Source: an uncultured Butyricicoccus sp.
Lineage (GTDB): Bacteria > Bacillota > Clostridia > Oscillospirales > Butyricicoccaceae
Length of the DNA: 64,000 nucleotides
NCBI GenBank assembly: GCA_944384745.1
Contig: CALWUO010000006.1
Location: forward strand, 24,527-88,526
Direction of reading: 5' to 3'
Under the pieces are notes generated by a model, which was given only the letters and a program-made list of their open reading frames with translations, was not told the origin of the DNA and ran no database searches. Positions 35,831-45,575 of the stretch are shown here, piece after piece; the stretch's first letter is position 1; each line of letters begins with the position of its first letter. A program made the position numbers and the translations under genes.

Positions 35831-36568
35831 TTAAATACGCATAATTGGTAACCTAACACCATCTATTCTCTGTGCAATATTACAAAAAGCAGTTGAAGCT
35901 CCACTTTTTTTACAAATAAGACATCTTCCATTGCTACCATATGAGATAACATTTTCATCTTCTGGAACTATACCTAAAAGTGGAAGACCTATTTCGTCCA
36001 TAATATCATCTATATTACCCATAATACCTTGACGAATTAGAGAAGGTCGAACCCTGTTAACAACTATACGAATACGCATTATATTTTCCTGTTCGAGCAG
36101 TCTAGCGACTCGCTCAGCTCCCCTGACACTTGCTGTATCTGGCATTGTAACAACAATAGCCTGAGTTGATACACAAGCAAATAGTTTAACTTCATCGCCA
36201 AGACCTGCTGGGCTATCAATTATAACATATTCAAAGCCAAGATTTTTCGACTGAGTAATAATATCAGCGATTTTATTTTCATCTAGTTCAGGAAGTTCTA
36301 TTGGTGCAGTTAGAAGATAAAGATTTTCCAGTTCATGATGTTTTGCCGCTGCTTGTTCAAGTGAAACAACGCTCAAAGCAACATCAGCAAAACTAAAAAC
36401 CACTAGGTCACTCATACCTAAAACAATATCAAGATTTCTAAGACCTACATCTGAATCTATGACCAAAGTTTTATGACCTTTTTGAGCAAGTGCCGCTGCA
36501 ACATTTGCAGTAACAGAAGTTTTACCTGTGCCACCTTTGCCCGATGTTACTAAAATCACTTTAAACAT
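35831..36568 (-). CDS. minD: Septum-site determining ATPase MinD-like
   Basis: The start at 36568 (MFKVILVTSG) gives 245 residues. The deviant Walker A motif GKGGTGKTS (K11, K16), switch region DSDVGLRNLDIVLG and VIIDSPAGLG identify MinD of the ParA/MinD ATPase family, which positions the division septum through MinC. The protein is about 20 residues shorter than B. subtilis MinD and ends RIDGVRLPIMRI, without an evident amphipathic membrane-targeting helix. The late segment RCLICKKSGASTAFC carries three cysteines, unusual for the family. No minC or minE lies in the window. It has its own promoter and is upstream of mgsA. Confidence 0.9.
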   Translation of the reverse strand: MFKVILVTSGKGGTGKTSVTANVAAALAQKGHKTLVIDSDVGLRNLDIVLGMSDLVVFSFADVALSVVSLEQAAAKHHELENLYLLTAPIELPELDENKIADIITQSKNLGFEYVIIDSPAGLGDEVKLFACVSTQAIVVTMPDTASVRGAERVARLLEQENIMRIRIVVNRVRPSLIRQGIMGNIDDIMDEIGLPLLGIVPEDENVISYGSNGRCLICKKSGASTAFCNIAQRIDGVRLPIMRI

Positions 36569-36595
36569 ACTGCCTCTATTACTCCTCTTAATTTT

Positions 36596-36624
36596 AGTAT
36601 AAAGCATTTGAAATAGATATACAA
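36596..36624 (-). promoter_or_regulatory. Sigma-A promoter of minD-mgsA
   Basis: Minus strand: -35 TTGTAT (36619-36624), 17-bp spacer, -10 TATACT (36596-36601), about 28 bases before the minD start, so minD-mgsA is transcribed apart from the mre cluster upstream. Confidence 0.7.
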
Positions 36625-36717
36625 GGTTTTCTCCAACTTTTAGCGAAAAAAAGATTTTATTTTATATATATTGCATAACACAAAAATTGCCTATCAAAAT
36701 TTATATATGCAAATATA

Positions 36718-38769
36718 CTATTTAATTAGTGTATTTTCACCATTTATATCAGTAACACTGCCACCATCTGTAAAGTATGCATCAAATATATCTCTTGCAA
36801 TCGGTGCAACATCTGAACCATGTTTAGCATACTCACCAACAACTGCAACAGCTATCTGAGGGTCATCATAAGGAGCGTAAGCGATAAACACCGCATTATC
36901 ACCTTTATAGTTACCGTTTTCATCTTTTTCATTATGCTGTGCAGTACCAGATTTACCTGCAACCTTAATGCGATAGTTTGCAAATGTTCTTGCTGCTGTA
37001 CCTTGGTCATCAGTAACTTCAGCCATGCCCTCACGTACTAAATCAAGAGTTTGTTGTGAAATATCTATTTGTCTTATAATTTCAGGTTCTTCTTCTTTCA
37101 CAGTACCAGTATAATCATAAGTTTTAACACTCTTTAAAATAGTTGTTTTGTAAAGTGTGCCACCATTTGCAATAGCTGCTGTATAGTTTGCAAGCTGTAT
37201 AGGAGTCATAAGGTTATCACTCTGACCAATACCAGTTGTAACAACGTCACCAGGTTGCCAAGGGTTTAAAAGCGGATTATTTTCTAGCATATTTGCACGA
37301 TTATTTGGACCAGAAGCTGTGCCTGTACGCTCACCTTCAAGTTCTATTCCTGTTTTTTGACCAAAACCAAAAAGTCTGCTCCATTCTTCCAGTTTTTCAC
37401 CACCAAGTCTATAACTTGTTTCATAGAAGAATATATTACAGGATTTCTGCAAAGCTCTTAGAACATTTGTAGGACCATGTGTACCCATACAAGTTTTAGT
37501 TTGTGACTCAAATCTTGTATAATAATGGTTACAAGTTATAATAGTTGAACCATCAATAACACCCTCTTCAAGTCCTGCAATAGCTGTCAATGGTTTAAAT
37601 GTAGAACCAGGCTGATAAGCACCTTGTATTGCTCTGTTAAATAGTGGTTTATTTTGTTCATCGGCTGACCAAGTTGAGTATAATTCATTCCATTGAGTTA
37701 AATCATAAGTTGGATAACTTGCAAGGGCTAAAATCTGCCCAGAATTTACATCAATAGCAACCGCTGCACCACCACCTGCACCATCAATTTGTGAAAGGGT
37801 TGATGCAAGTGAATCTTCTGCCGCTTTTTGAACATCAAGGTCAATAGTTAAAATGCAGTTGTTACCTGGTTGAGGTGCTACTCCTTCAACTATATTTGTT
37901 ATATTACCATTAGCATCAGTTTCTATTGAACGTGTACCATCAGTACCCCTTAAATATTCTTCAAATGATTTTTCAACACCTTGTTGACCAACCATTGCAT
38001 TCATATTATAGCCTTTTTCTTTATATTCTGGCCAATCCTCTTTATAAATTTTAGTAACTCGACCGAGAATATGAGCTGCATAAGTTGTTTCATACTTTCT
38101 TACAGCTTCTGTTTCAACATTTACACCTGCAAACAGTGTGTGTTGTTCTTTTATTTTGGCTATAAGCTCCATAGAAACATTGGAAGCAATAATAAATGAA
38201 TTATAAGATGAAAAGCCGCTTTGTTGCATTTCATATCTTATACCAACAATAGCTCTTGCATTAGCGTCAGAATATACATCTTCTACACCATAATAGTTTC
38301 TAAGTTTTGCTATCATTTCATCGGCTGTAAGTTCATTTCCAAAGCCTTCTTCTTCGGCAAATTCAGCTAAAAGCTCACGTTCTTTGCTGTCTTCCTCACC
38401 TATATATGTAAATGGTGCGGTTTCAGAAATAGGTAAGCTGTCAACAGGAATACTTCCTGAATTTCTTATAAGCTGTACAAGTGCTAAGATTGTATAATTT
38501 TGATTTTCTTTATCCCAATGCGGATAATCAATTCTAAGTGAATATACCGACTGATTTGTAACCAATGCTCTACCATATCTGTCAACTATTTCGCCTCTTG
38601 ACGCTGCAACAGTTGATGAAGTAGTAAGTCTATTTTGTGCCTGCTCATGATATTGCTCGCCATTTATAACTTGAAGTGAAAATAAACCCGCTGCTGTTAT
38701 GCATAAAAGCAAACTCATTATGCCAAAAAGTGCAATCAATCTGCGAAGAAGTTTTGCTTTATTATCCAT
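36718..38769 (-). CDS. mrdA: Penicillin-binding protein 2 (class B transpeptidase)
   Basis: 683 residues. One N-terminal transmembrane helix (about 8-30), a PBP dimerization/pedestal region (about 45-300), and a C-terminal transpeptidase domain with SxxK in PGSTFKPL, SxN in SCNIFF and KSGTAQ. It cross-links lateral-wall peptidoglycan in the elongasome. The position directly after mreC-mreD supports the MrdA assignment over a division PBP. The ATG has AAGGAG upstream. It is the last gene of the long minus-strand wall operon; 149 bases separate it from minD. Confidence 0.95.
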   Translation of the reverse strand: MDNKAKLLRRLIALFGIMSLLLCITAAGLFSLQVINGEQYHEQAQNRLTTSSTVAASRGEIVDRYGRALVTNQSVYSLRIDYPHWDKENQNYTILALVQLIRNSGSIPVDSLPISETAPFTYIGEEDSKERELLAEFAEEEGFGNELTADEMIAKLRNYYGVEDVYSDANARAIVGIRYEMQQSGFSSYNSFIIASNVSMELIAKIKEQHTLFAGVNVETEAVRKYETTYAAHILGRVTKIYKEDWPEYKEKGYNMNAMVGQQGVEKSFEEYLRGTDGTRSIETDANGNITNIVEGVAPQPGNNCILTIDLDVQKAAEDSLASTLSQIDGAGGGAAVAIDVNSGQILALASYPTYDLTQWNELYSTWSADEQNKPLFNRAIQGAYQPGSTFKPLTAIAGLEEGVIDGSTIITCNHYYTRFESQTKTCMGTHGPTNVLRALQKSCNIFFYETSYRLGGEKLEEWSRLFGFGQKTGIELEGERTGTASGPNNRANMLENNPLLNPWQPGDVVTTGIGQSDNLMTPIQLANYTAAIANGGTLYKTTILKSVKTYDYTGTVKEEEPEIIRQIDISQQTLDLVREGMAEVTDDQGTAARTFANYRIKVAGKSGTAQHNEKDENGNYKGDNAVFIAYAPYDDPQIAVAVVGEYAKHGSDVAPIARDIFDAYFTDGGSVTDINGENTLIK

Positions 38770-38787
38770 TTTAACTCCTTTCCTAAA

Positions 38788-39297
38788 TTATATAATCCTT
38801 TCAAATCGTCTTGCTATACTTCTAACTGGAAAATAAACAATAGGTGACAAAACAATAGTTAAAAGTATTTCACCACACATTGCTTGAAAGACCAGTGGAA
38901 ATGGAACTTTAGATATAAGCATAAGTGATAGACCATATCTGATAAGCCCTAAAATCATCATACCACATGTACTAAGTAATAGCATAGATGGAAACATACG
39001 TCTTAAAAACTTCATACTTATAGCACCCGCTAAAATACCAAAGAGCATATAATAAATTGGGAACAAGCCTTCTACACCTATAAATCCAATATCATAAAGA
39101 ATACCAGTCATAAAGCCAATAAACCCGCCCAGTACAGGACCTTCCATAAGAGCCACAGCTGCTGGCACACAAGGCAATAAATCAATTCTAAAGCCCATTA
39201 TCTCCATTGGTATATTGGCAGTTTCCACAGAATAAAGCACAATAAGAAACAATAAATAAACAATATATTTTACAATTATCGGTTGTTCTTTCTGCAT
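38788..39297 (-). CDS. mreD: Rod shape-determining protein MreD
   Basis: 169 residues, about five transmembrane helices, with the PxGxxxGFxxG-like segment VLGGFIGFMTGILYDI and YYMLFGILAGAISMKFL typical of MreD. It bridges MreC and other elongasome proteins in the membrane. It lies 3 bases after mreC and 18 bases before mrdA, so it is clearly cotranscribed. Confidence 0.9.
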   Translation of the reverse strand: MQKEQPIIVKYIVYLLFLIVLYSVETANIPMEIMGFRIDLLPCVPAAVALMEGPVLGGFIGFMTGILYDIGFIGVEGLFPIYYMLFGILAGAISMKFLRRMFPSMLLLSTCGMMILGLIRYGLSLMLISKVPFPLVFQAMCGEILLTIVLSPIVYFPVRSIARRFERII

Positions 39298-39300
39298 ATC

Positions 39301-40140
39301 TTAGCCATTCACCTCAAAATCTGTAATAATATATACACTCTTGACTTCTTCCACATTAACAAATGGCTTAATAACAGCATAGTTTGATATACCATTATCT
39401 TCTGGAAGTACACGTTCAACCGTACCAATCATAATGCCTTTAGGAAATACTCCACCCATACCAGAAGTTTCAACAGTATCACCTATAACAACTTCACAGT
39501 CGGTTTCAAGATATGCAAGTTTTAAAGTACCTTCATTCATAAGTGTATAATCGCCTTCTGCTACACCTACTTCTCTTGTTCTTGTTACAATCGCACCTGC
39601 TTGCATATTGGTGTCAACAACTGTTGTTACATCGCAATATGTTGGAGCAACTGAAGAAACATAACCTACCATACCATCTTCTGTTATTACAACGTCATTT
39701 AACTCCACGCCATCTCTTGAGCCTTTATCTAAAGAAACAGTTGTCGCCCATTCTCCAGGACTTCTTGATATAACTTCCGCTGGTTCACAGTGTGTAAACT
39801 GTGGGTTGTTTTCTTTTAATCCCAAAAGTGTGCGAAGATTATCTCTCTCAGTTATGGCTAAATCTGCCTCACGCACTTTTTCTTCAAGCTCTCTAACCTG
39901 AGTTTTAAGCTCCTTATTCTCTTTTTCAAGTGCATCATATCCTTCAAAATATGCATTTCCCTGTGAAATCATATTTCCAATTTGACTTATGCCTTTTTGT
40001 ATAGGTTTTATAACAACACCTAAGCTAGTTGCAACTGGATTGGAATTTCCTGTTGCACCTGTATAAACAGTAACACCTAGACATAAAACAATCAAAAGTG
40101 CTACCACAATTAACATGCGAAAAGAAAACGTATTTTTCAA
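39301..40140 (-). CDS. mreC: Rod shape-determining protein MreC
   Basis: 279 residues: a short cytoplasmic tail, one transmembrane helix (about 9-27), a coiled coil (about 65-105; KENKELKTQVRELEEKVRE), and an extracellular beta domain with CEVIxRSPGEW-like AEVISRSPGEWATTVSLDKGSRDGV and VVTEDGMVGYVS. It organises the cell-wall elongation machinery outside the membrane. No mreB is in the window. Between maf and mreD. Confidence 0.95.
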   Translation of the reverse strand: MKNTFSFRMLIVVALLIVLCLGVTVYTGATGNSNPVATSLGVVIKPIQKGISQIGNMISQGNAYFEGYDALEKENKELKTQVRELEEKVREADLAITERDNLRTLLGLKENNPQFTHCEPAEVISRSPGEWATTVSLDKGSRDGVELNDVVITEDGMVGYVSSVAPTYCDVTTVVDTNMQAGAIVTRTREVGVAEGDYTLMNEGTLKLAYLETDCEVVIGDTVETSGMGGVFPKGIMIGTVERVLPEDNGISNYAVIKPFVNVEEVKSVYIITDFEVNG

Positions 40141-40153
40141 TTTTACACCTCAT

Positions 40154-40726
40154 CTAACAGGACATATATTTTTCTATTTCACAGAGCATAGTATAAACCA
40201 AGGACACTGGTAGACCAACTACACTAAAATAATCCCCTTCTATGCCCTCAACCAATACAGAGCCTAAACCTTGTATACCATAAGCCCCTGCCTTATCCAT
40301 AGGTTCACCTGTTGCAATATAGCTTTCTATTTCATGTTCGGTAAGCACTCGAAATTTGACTTTAGTTGTTCTATGATTTACAAGTTTTTTATTTTTGCAT
40401 AAAACAGCCACACCAGTTATAACTTCATGCTTGCGACCTGATAGCATTTTAAGCATTTTCATTGCATCTTGTTTATCTTTTGGTTTACCAAGCGGTTTAG
40501 AGTCCACAACAACCATAGTATCTGAACCGATAACAATACTATCTGGATTTTGTTCTAAAACTGCCTCGGCTTTGCGTTTTGCAAGTGCTTCAATTTGTTT
40601 TTCAATGGGCAAACCCTCTGGTAAAGTTTCATCAGTATCAGCGGGGCAAACTGTAAATTCTGTTGTTATATTTGCCAGTAATTCCTGTCTTCTTGGTGAG
40701 GCAGATGCTAAAATTAGTTTTTTCAT
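40154..40726 (-). CDS. maf: Maf family nucleotide pyrophosphatase
   Basis: 190 residues, the usual Maf length. It opens with LILASASPRRQELL, continues with the catalytic-type SDTMVVVDSKPLGKP and ends with KAGAYGIQGLGSVLVEGIEGDYFSVVGLP. These house-cleaning enzymes hydrolyse dTTP, UTP and modified nucleotides in the cytoplasm. It is placed between U32 and mreC, a common spot beside the mre genes in Firmicutes. Confidence 0.96.
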   Translation of the reverse strand: MKKLILASASPRRQELLANITTEFTVCPADTDETLPEGLPIEKQIEALAKRKAEAVLEQNPDSIVIGSDTMVVVDSKPLGKPKDKQDAMKMLKMLSGRKHEVITGVAVLCKNKKLVNHRTTKVKFRVLTEHEIESYIATGEPMDKAGAYGIQGLGSVLVEGIEGDYFSVVGLPVSLVYTMLCEIEKYMSC

Positions 40727-40747
40727 TTATTCACCTAGTTTTTTTAT

Positions 40748-42814
40748 TTATTCTACACCACGATAATAAAGTCCTCGTGTAAACTCTGAATTTATACCTT
40801 GATTATTTTGTGCAAGAGAGCAAATCTCAGCACATCTCCCCTTATCTTCAGTTGTAAATCTAAGCATGGCATATTTTGCTCCCACTTGTTTACACTCCTG
40901 AACTTTATCTGCAATATAAAGCGGTTGACTGTTTAAAAGCTCATTTCTACAACCGAAAGCGGGTAAAAGTGCAAATTTTTTGCCTTGTCTATCAGTTAAA
41001 TAACAAGTTTGTTTTTTGCAAGTACATTTGCCTGTTTTTCTTCTTATTGCACAGTTTTCAAAGACCATAAGAGGTAAATAACCATAAACAGTTAAAATTG
41101 TATCCATAGGCTTTTGTAAATCTCTAAGCTGTGCTAGTCTTGCCTCAAAAGATAAAACTTGTCGCTCTATACCCAAATCATTAAGTGCATGCATACACAA
41201 GCTATTATAAACATTAAGCCCAAAATCACCATGTATTTTTAGATTTAATTTTCTTGCAATCTGAACTTGACCTATATTGGTAATCATAACTGAATTAGCA
41301 CCGTTGTTTTTACAACTTTCAAGCAATTTTTCAATGCTTTCCTGCTCATCATCACGGTATACTCTAGGCATAACAGGAATTAAACCTTTGGTATTTGCCA
41401 CCACTTCAAGCGGTGCATAAATATTTGTAATACCTGAATTTTTAACAGCTTGTGCTTGTTCTAGCGTTCTAACCATAGCTATAAACTGCATATCCGTGAT
41501 ATTTTGCTTGTTTTTTTCCAACGGTTTAGGCTCTATCCAGCGTCTAATTGGTGGTTTACCTCTTGTTTCAAGCAGATTTTCCAGTGCTTGTCTACGAACT
41601 AAATTTATTCGTGAGGCAGGGACAATAACTCCTTCAGGTATATTTACAGATATATTTTTAACATCAAATGGAGTTCCGCCTGTTTTTCTAAGGTTTTTTT
41701 CCAGTTGTTCACTTGATGTTGGTTTATTTTTAGCTTGTTCAATAGGCTCATTATCATTTATAATTTGAGTATTTCCATCTAAGTCACTTATAGTTAATGA
41801 AATACAATTTTCAGTGACATCACATACCATATTTACAGGTACAAGTGGCATTTCTTTACCCTCTGCAAAGCGTTTAGATGCCTCATCATAAAGGTGTTTT
41901 ACATTTTCAAATGGCACATCTGTTTTAGTACCAAACATATTATCGCCTTTTTTACCCGTTAAATATCCATCGGTAAAGCCATCTCTTGAAAAAACCAGCT
42001 CTAAAGTTTTAACTTCCTCGACTGTTGGACGACGCTTTTCTTTTAAAAGCCTTGCATATATATCAGTAACAATGGCGGCATATTCTGGACGTTTCATTCT
42101 ACCCTCTATTTTAAGCGATGACACGCCCGCTTTAACTATTGGTTCAAGCCAACCTGCAAGCGATAAATCCTTTAATGACAAAGGATAACATTGTTTTTTA
42201 CAGCCATCATATTTATAAGGCAATCTACAAGGTTGAGCACAAAGCCCACGGTTTCCAGAACGCTGACCAATAACGGCAGACAAGTAACACTGACCAGAAT
42301 AACACATACAAAGTGCACCATGAATAAATACTTCTGTTTCAATACCTGCATTTGCTGTTATATATTCAATCTGTTCAAGTGTACATTCTCTTGAAAGCAC
42401 AACACGAGAAAAACCAAGCTCTTTTGCAGTTAATGCACCATCAAGAGTATGAATTGTCATTTGAGTTGAAGCATGGATAGGCATATCAGGAGCACATTCC
42501 TTTATAAGTTTGGCTATACCTAAATCCTGAACAATAAGTGCATCTGCACCCGCTTCATTTAAAAACTTAATATCAGTTATTGCATCTTGACGTTCTTTAT
42601 CCTGTGCTAAAATGTTAAAAGTTATATTTGTTTTAACACCTCTTGCACAGCAATAACTAATAGCTTGTTTCATTTCCTCTTTTGTGAAGTTTTTTGCTCC
42701 ACGTCTTGCATTAAAAGTGCCGAAACCCATATAAACAGCAGTTGCACCACTTTGCACTGCTGCTCTAACGCCCTCAAATGAACCCGCTGGTGCTAAAAGC
42801 TCAGGCATATTCAT
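40748..42814 (-). CDS. Peptidase U32 family protein, long form
   Basis: 688 residues. The N-terminal U32 TIM-barrel-like domain (about 1-290) contains the family signature region EVFIHGALCMCYSGQCYLS, plus GNRGLCAQPCRLPY and SLKIEGRMKRPEY. A middle DUF3656-type region and a second barrel-like C-terminal part with a Cys cluster (CAIRRKTGKCTCKKQTCYL) follow. Relatives such as RlhA/TrhP modify rRNA or tRNA (hydroxylation), and the Cys residues suggest an iron-sulfur site; direct peptidase activity is doubtful. It overlaps zapA by four bases and is 21 bases before maf. Confidence 0.9.
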   Translation of the reverse strand: MNMPELLAPAGSFEGVRAAVQSGATAVYMGFGTFNARRGAKNFTKEEMKQAISYCCARGVKTNITFNILAQDKERQDAITDIKFLNEAGADALIVQDLGIAKLIKECAPDMPIHASTQMTIHTLDGALTAKELGFSRVVLSRECTLEQIEYITANAGIETEVFIHGALCMCYSGQCYLSAVIGQRSGNRGLCAQPCRLPYKYDGCKKQCYPLSLKDLSLAGWLEPIVKAGVSSLKIEGRMKRPEYAAIVTDIYARLLKEKRRPTVEEVKTLELVFSRDGFTDGYLTGKKGDNMFGTKTDVPFENVKHLYDEASKRFAEGKEMPLVPVNMVCDVTENCISLTISDLDGNTQIINDNEPIEQAKNKPTSSEQLEKNLRKTGGTPFDVKNISVNIPEGVIVPASRINLVRRQALENLLETRGKPPIRRWIEPKPLEKNKQNITDMQFIAMVRTLEQAQAVKNSGITNIYAPLEVVANTKGLIPVMPRVYRDDEQESIEKLLESCKNNGANSVMITNIGQVQIARKLNLKIHGDFGLNVYNSLCMHALNDLGIERQVLSFEARLAQLRDLQKPMDTILTVYGYLPLMVFENCAIRRKTGKCTCKKQTCYLTDRQGKKFALLPAFGCRNELLNSQPLYIADKVQECKQVGAKYAMLRFTTEDKGRCAEICSLAQNNQGINSEFTRGLYYRGVE

Positions 42815-43260
42815 GATTTTTTCTCCGCCTTTACTGTTTCAGCTTGTTTATCTTCTTTTTCTTGTTCATTTTGTTCTTCTTCTGGCTTTTGTTCATCAGT
42901 TTGTTCAGGCTCAGAAGTTGTTTCAAATTTCATACCTGCTTTTGCTTGCAACTGGTCTCTTAAATCGGCATTTTCTTGAACAAGTCGCATCATTTCCTCA
43001 CGGATAGCCTTTATTTGTTCTTCTCGCTCGGAAATTTCGCCTTTTGCTCTGCGAACCTCACGTTCTGCCTTTGTTGCCTCATCTGCAAGATTTAAAGCCG
43101 CTAATACAGCCGCATTAAGTGGTGAAGCCTCTGTTACTTCCCTTGCTTCTCTAATTTTATTATCCGCACGGACTGCAACTTGTCTTGTATATTCTTCATT
43201 TTCATCTGCTAAAATTGTATATTGTTGACCTGCTATTGTAACAGAAATTCTATTTGGCAT
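42811..43260 (-). CDS. zapA: Cell division protein ZapA
   Basis: 149 residues. The N-terminal ZapA domain (MPNRISVTIAGQQYTI; about 1-75) is followed by a long coiled coil (about 70-120) and a highly charged Glu/Lys/Gln tail (TDEQKPEEEQNEQEKEDKQ). It bundles FtsZ protofilaments at the division ring. The tail is longer than in B. subtilis ZapA. The ATG has AAAGGAG upstream. It is the first gene of the zapA-U32-maf-mreC-mreD-mrdA operon, with a promoter at 43337-43365. Confidence 0.88.
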   Translation of the reverse strand: MPNRISVTIAGQQYTILADENEEYTRQVAVRADNKIREAREVTEASPLNAAVLAALNLADEATKAEREVRRAKGEISEREEQIKAIREEMMRLVQENADLRDQLQAKAGMKFETTSEPEQTDEQKPEEEQNEQEKEDKQAETVKAEKKS

Positions 43261-43336
43261 AATAAAAAAATCTCCTTTATTATGTATTATATTTCAAAAC
43301 TAAATTAAAACAAAACTTAAAATCATAAACGTATAT

Positions 43337-43365
43337 ATTATACCATATAATAATTCAAAAAACAA
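43337..43365 (-). promoter_or_regulatory. Sigma-A promoter of the zapA-mre operon
   Basis: Minus strand: -35 TTGTTT (43360-43365), 17-bp spacer, -10 TATAAT (43337-43342), about 77 bases before zapA. Confidence 0.7.
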
Positions 43366-43448
43366 ACCAAAACGCCATAAAAGCACATACAAATATGTAA
43401 TTTTTGTGAATATGTTTATAATGCATATTATAAATTTAGTTTTTTATA

Positions 43449-43477
43449 TTGTAAGGTTGTTTACACTATGATACTAT
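43449..43477 (+). promoter_or_regulatory. Candidate promoter of proB-proA-CYTH
   Basis: -35 TTGTAA (43449-43454), 17-bp spacer, -10 TACTAT (43472-43477), about 43 bases before proB. The -10 is imperfect. Confidence 0.5.
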
Positions 43478-43519
43478 AAAGGCATACTATTTTGTTTATT
43501 ATTTTGGAGTTATTTTATT

Positions 43520-44332
43520 ATGTCTGAACAAATGCACAGAATTGTTGTAAAAGTCGGCACATCTAGTCTTACATATGAAAACGGCAAATTAAACATTGCT
43601 TGTATTGAACGACTTGTTAGAGTTATTGCAGATTTGCAAAACAGAGGTTATCAAATGGTTTTAGTTTCTTCTGGTGCGGTTGGTGTAGGTTGTGCAAAAC
43701 TCGGTTGGCGTGAAAGACCTAAAGATATAAGAAAAAAACAAGCCGCAGCGGCTGTTGGTCAATGTGAGCTTATGCATATTTATGATAAATTCTTTCTTGA
43801 ATATGGTGTAAATGTTGCACAAGTGCTTTTGACTAGAGAAAATGTATCTGATGATGAACAGCGTGAAAATATTCATAACACATTTGATACACTGCTTGAT
43901 AATGACGTTGTACCAATTGTAAATGAAAATGACACTGTTGCTACTGCCGAACTTGAACACATTGAAACTTTTGGCGATAATGACACACTTTCTGCTGTTG
44001 TTTCTCGTATATGTGATGCAGATTTGCTTGTTATTTTTACTGATATTGATGGTTTATATGACTCTAACCCTAGAGAAAATCCAAATGCCAAACTTATAAA
44101 CCGAGTTGACCATATAGACTCTGCTCTTCGCTCAATAGCTGGCGGCCCTGGTACTGCGGGCGGTACTGGTGGCATGGCGACAAAACTTGGTGCAGCCGAA
44201 CTATGTATGGACGCTGGTATATCTATGCTTATAACAAAAGGTGATAAAGCTGATATTTTATATGATATAGTAGACGGAAAACCAGTTGGAACACTATTTA
44301 AACGTAAAAAAGGGGCTGTTTTTAATGCGTAA
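43520..44332 (+). CDS. proB: Glutamate 5-kinase (short form without PUA domain)
   Basis: 270 residues: the amino-acid-kinase domain alone; the C-terminal PUA domain of E. coli ProB (about 367 residues in total) is absent, as in several Firmicutes. VKVGTSSLT, LVSSGAVGVG, NENDTVA, FTDIDGLYDSNP and GTGGMATKL are visible. It phosphorylates glutamate in the first step of proline synthesis and is normally feedback inhibited by proline. It overlaps proA by 8 bases. Confidence 0.96.
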   Translation: MSEQMHRIVVKVGTSSLTYENGKLNIACIERLVRVIADLQNRGYQMVLVSSGAVGVGCAKLGWRERPKDIRKKQAAAAVGQCELMHIYDKFFLEYGVNVAQVLLTRENVSDDEQRENIHNTFDTLLDNDVVPIVNENDTVATAELEHIETFGDNDTLSAVVSRICDADLLVIFTDIDGLYDSNPRENPNAKLINRVDHIDSALRSIAGGPGTAGGTGGMATKLGAAELCMDAGISMLITKGDKADILYDIVDGKPVGTLFKRKKGAVFNA

Positions 44333-45575
44333 TTTAATAGAAATTGCAGAAGATGCCAAAAATGCAAAACCAGAAGTTGCAAAACTTGGCACAAATATGA
44401 AAAATAATGCAATAAATAAAATTGCAGATGAGCTTTTAGCAAAAACTGATGAAATTTTAGCCGCAAATAAAAAAGATATTGATTTAGCTAAAGAAAACGG
44501 TATGAATGAAGGCTTAATTGACCGTTTAACGCTAACCGCAAGCAGAATTGAAGGCATTGCTGAAGGTTGCAGACAGGTTGCCGCACTTGCCGACCCAGTT
44601 GGCGAGCTTTTATGGCAAAAAGTCCGCCCAAATGGTCTTAAAATCGGCTTAAAACGTGTTCCAATGGGCGTAATAGGTATGATTTATGAGGCAAGACCTA
44701 ATGTAACCGTTGATGCTGCTGTTCTATGTTTTAAAGCTGGCTCTGCCTGTATTTTAAGAAGTGGTAAAGAGGCTATTCACTCCTCAATGTGCCTTGCAAA
44801 TGTTATGCGTGACGCTCTAAAGGCTTGTAACATAAACCCTAATGCTATAAATATTTTAGAGGACACAAGTAGACAAACCGCCACCGAGATGATGAAATTA
44901 AATGGTTATATTGATGTGCTTATTCCTCGAGGTGGTGCAGGGCTTATTAAATCAGTCGTGCAAAATGCAACCGTTCCTGTAATTGAAACAGGTACTGGAA
45001 ACTGTCATGTATATATTGACTCCAGTGCTAATATGGATATGGCGGTTAAGATTTTAGTAAACTCCAAATGTCAAAGAATTTCCGTTTGTAATGCGGCTGA
45101 AAGTTTGCTTGTTCATCAAGATGTTGCAAAAGAGTTCTTACCTCTCGCAGCAAAAGAACTTGCAAAAAGCAATGTGATAATTCATGGTTGTAATAAAACA
45201 AAGGAAATTTTAGGCGATAGCATTATACCTGCAACTGATGATGACTATGCCACTGAATATTTAAACTATGAAATATCGGTTAAAGTTGTTTCTTCCCTTG
45301 ATGAGGCAATAAACCATATCAATAAATACAATACTGGGCACTCTGAATGTATTGTAACTGATAGTTATTCGGCTTCACAGCGTTTTCTTGATGAAGTTGA
45401 TGCTGCTGCCGTATATGTAAATGCTTCTACTCGCTTTACAGATGGCTTTGAATTTGGATTTGGTGCTGAAATAGGTATTTCTACACAAAAACTTCATGCT
45501 CGTGGCCCAATGGGACTTGAAGCACTTACAAGTCAAAAATATGTAATTCTAGGAAATGGACAGGTGAGATTATAA
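44325..45575 (+). CDS. proA: Gamma-glutamyl phosphate reductase
   Basis: The start at 44325 (MRNLIEIAED) follows AAAAGGGG, overlapping the proB end by 8 bases; 416 residues. Aldehyde-dehydrogenase-like fold with VIGMIYEARPNVTVDAA, the LIPRGGAGLI segment, the catalytic Cys in GTGNCHVYID and the C-terminal HARGPMGLEALTSQKY. It reduces gamma-glutamyl phosphate with NADPH to glutamate semialdehyde. It is coupled to the next gene through a TAATG stop-start overlap. Confidence 0.97.
   Translation: MRNLIEIAEDAKNAKPEVAKLGTNMKNNAINKIADELLAKTDEILAANKKDIDLAKENGMNEGLIDRLTLTASRIEGIAEGCRQVAALADPVGELLWQKVRPNGLKIGLKRVPMGVIGMIYEARPNVTVDAAVLCFKAGSACILRSGKEAIHSSMCLANVMRDALKACNINPNAINILEDTSRQTATEMMKLNGYIDVLIPRGGAGLIKSVVQNATVPVIETGTGNCHVYIDSSANMDMAVKILVNSKCQRISVCNAAESLLVHQDVAKEFLPLAAKELAKSNVIIHGCNKTKEILGDSIIPATDDDYATEYLNYEISVKVVSSLDEAINHINKYNTGHSECIVTDSYSASQRFLDEVDAAAVYVNASTRFTDGFEFGFGAEIGISTQKLHARGPMGLEALTSQKYVILGNGQVRL

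Noticed and set aside
43873..44466. Long antisense frame (197 codons) opposite proB/proA
   Set aside because: Both overlapped genes are certain; the antisense product is Leu/Ser-rich with no recognisable motif and no ribosome binding site.
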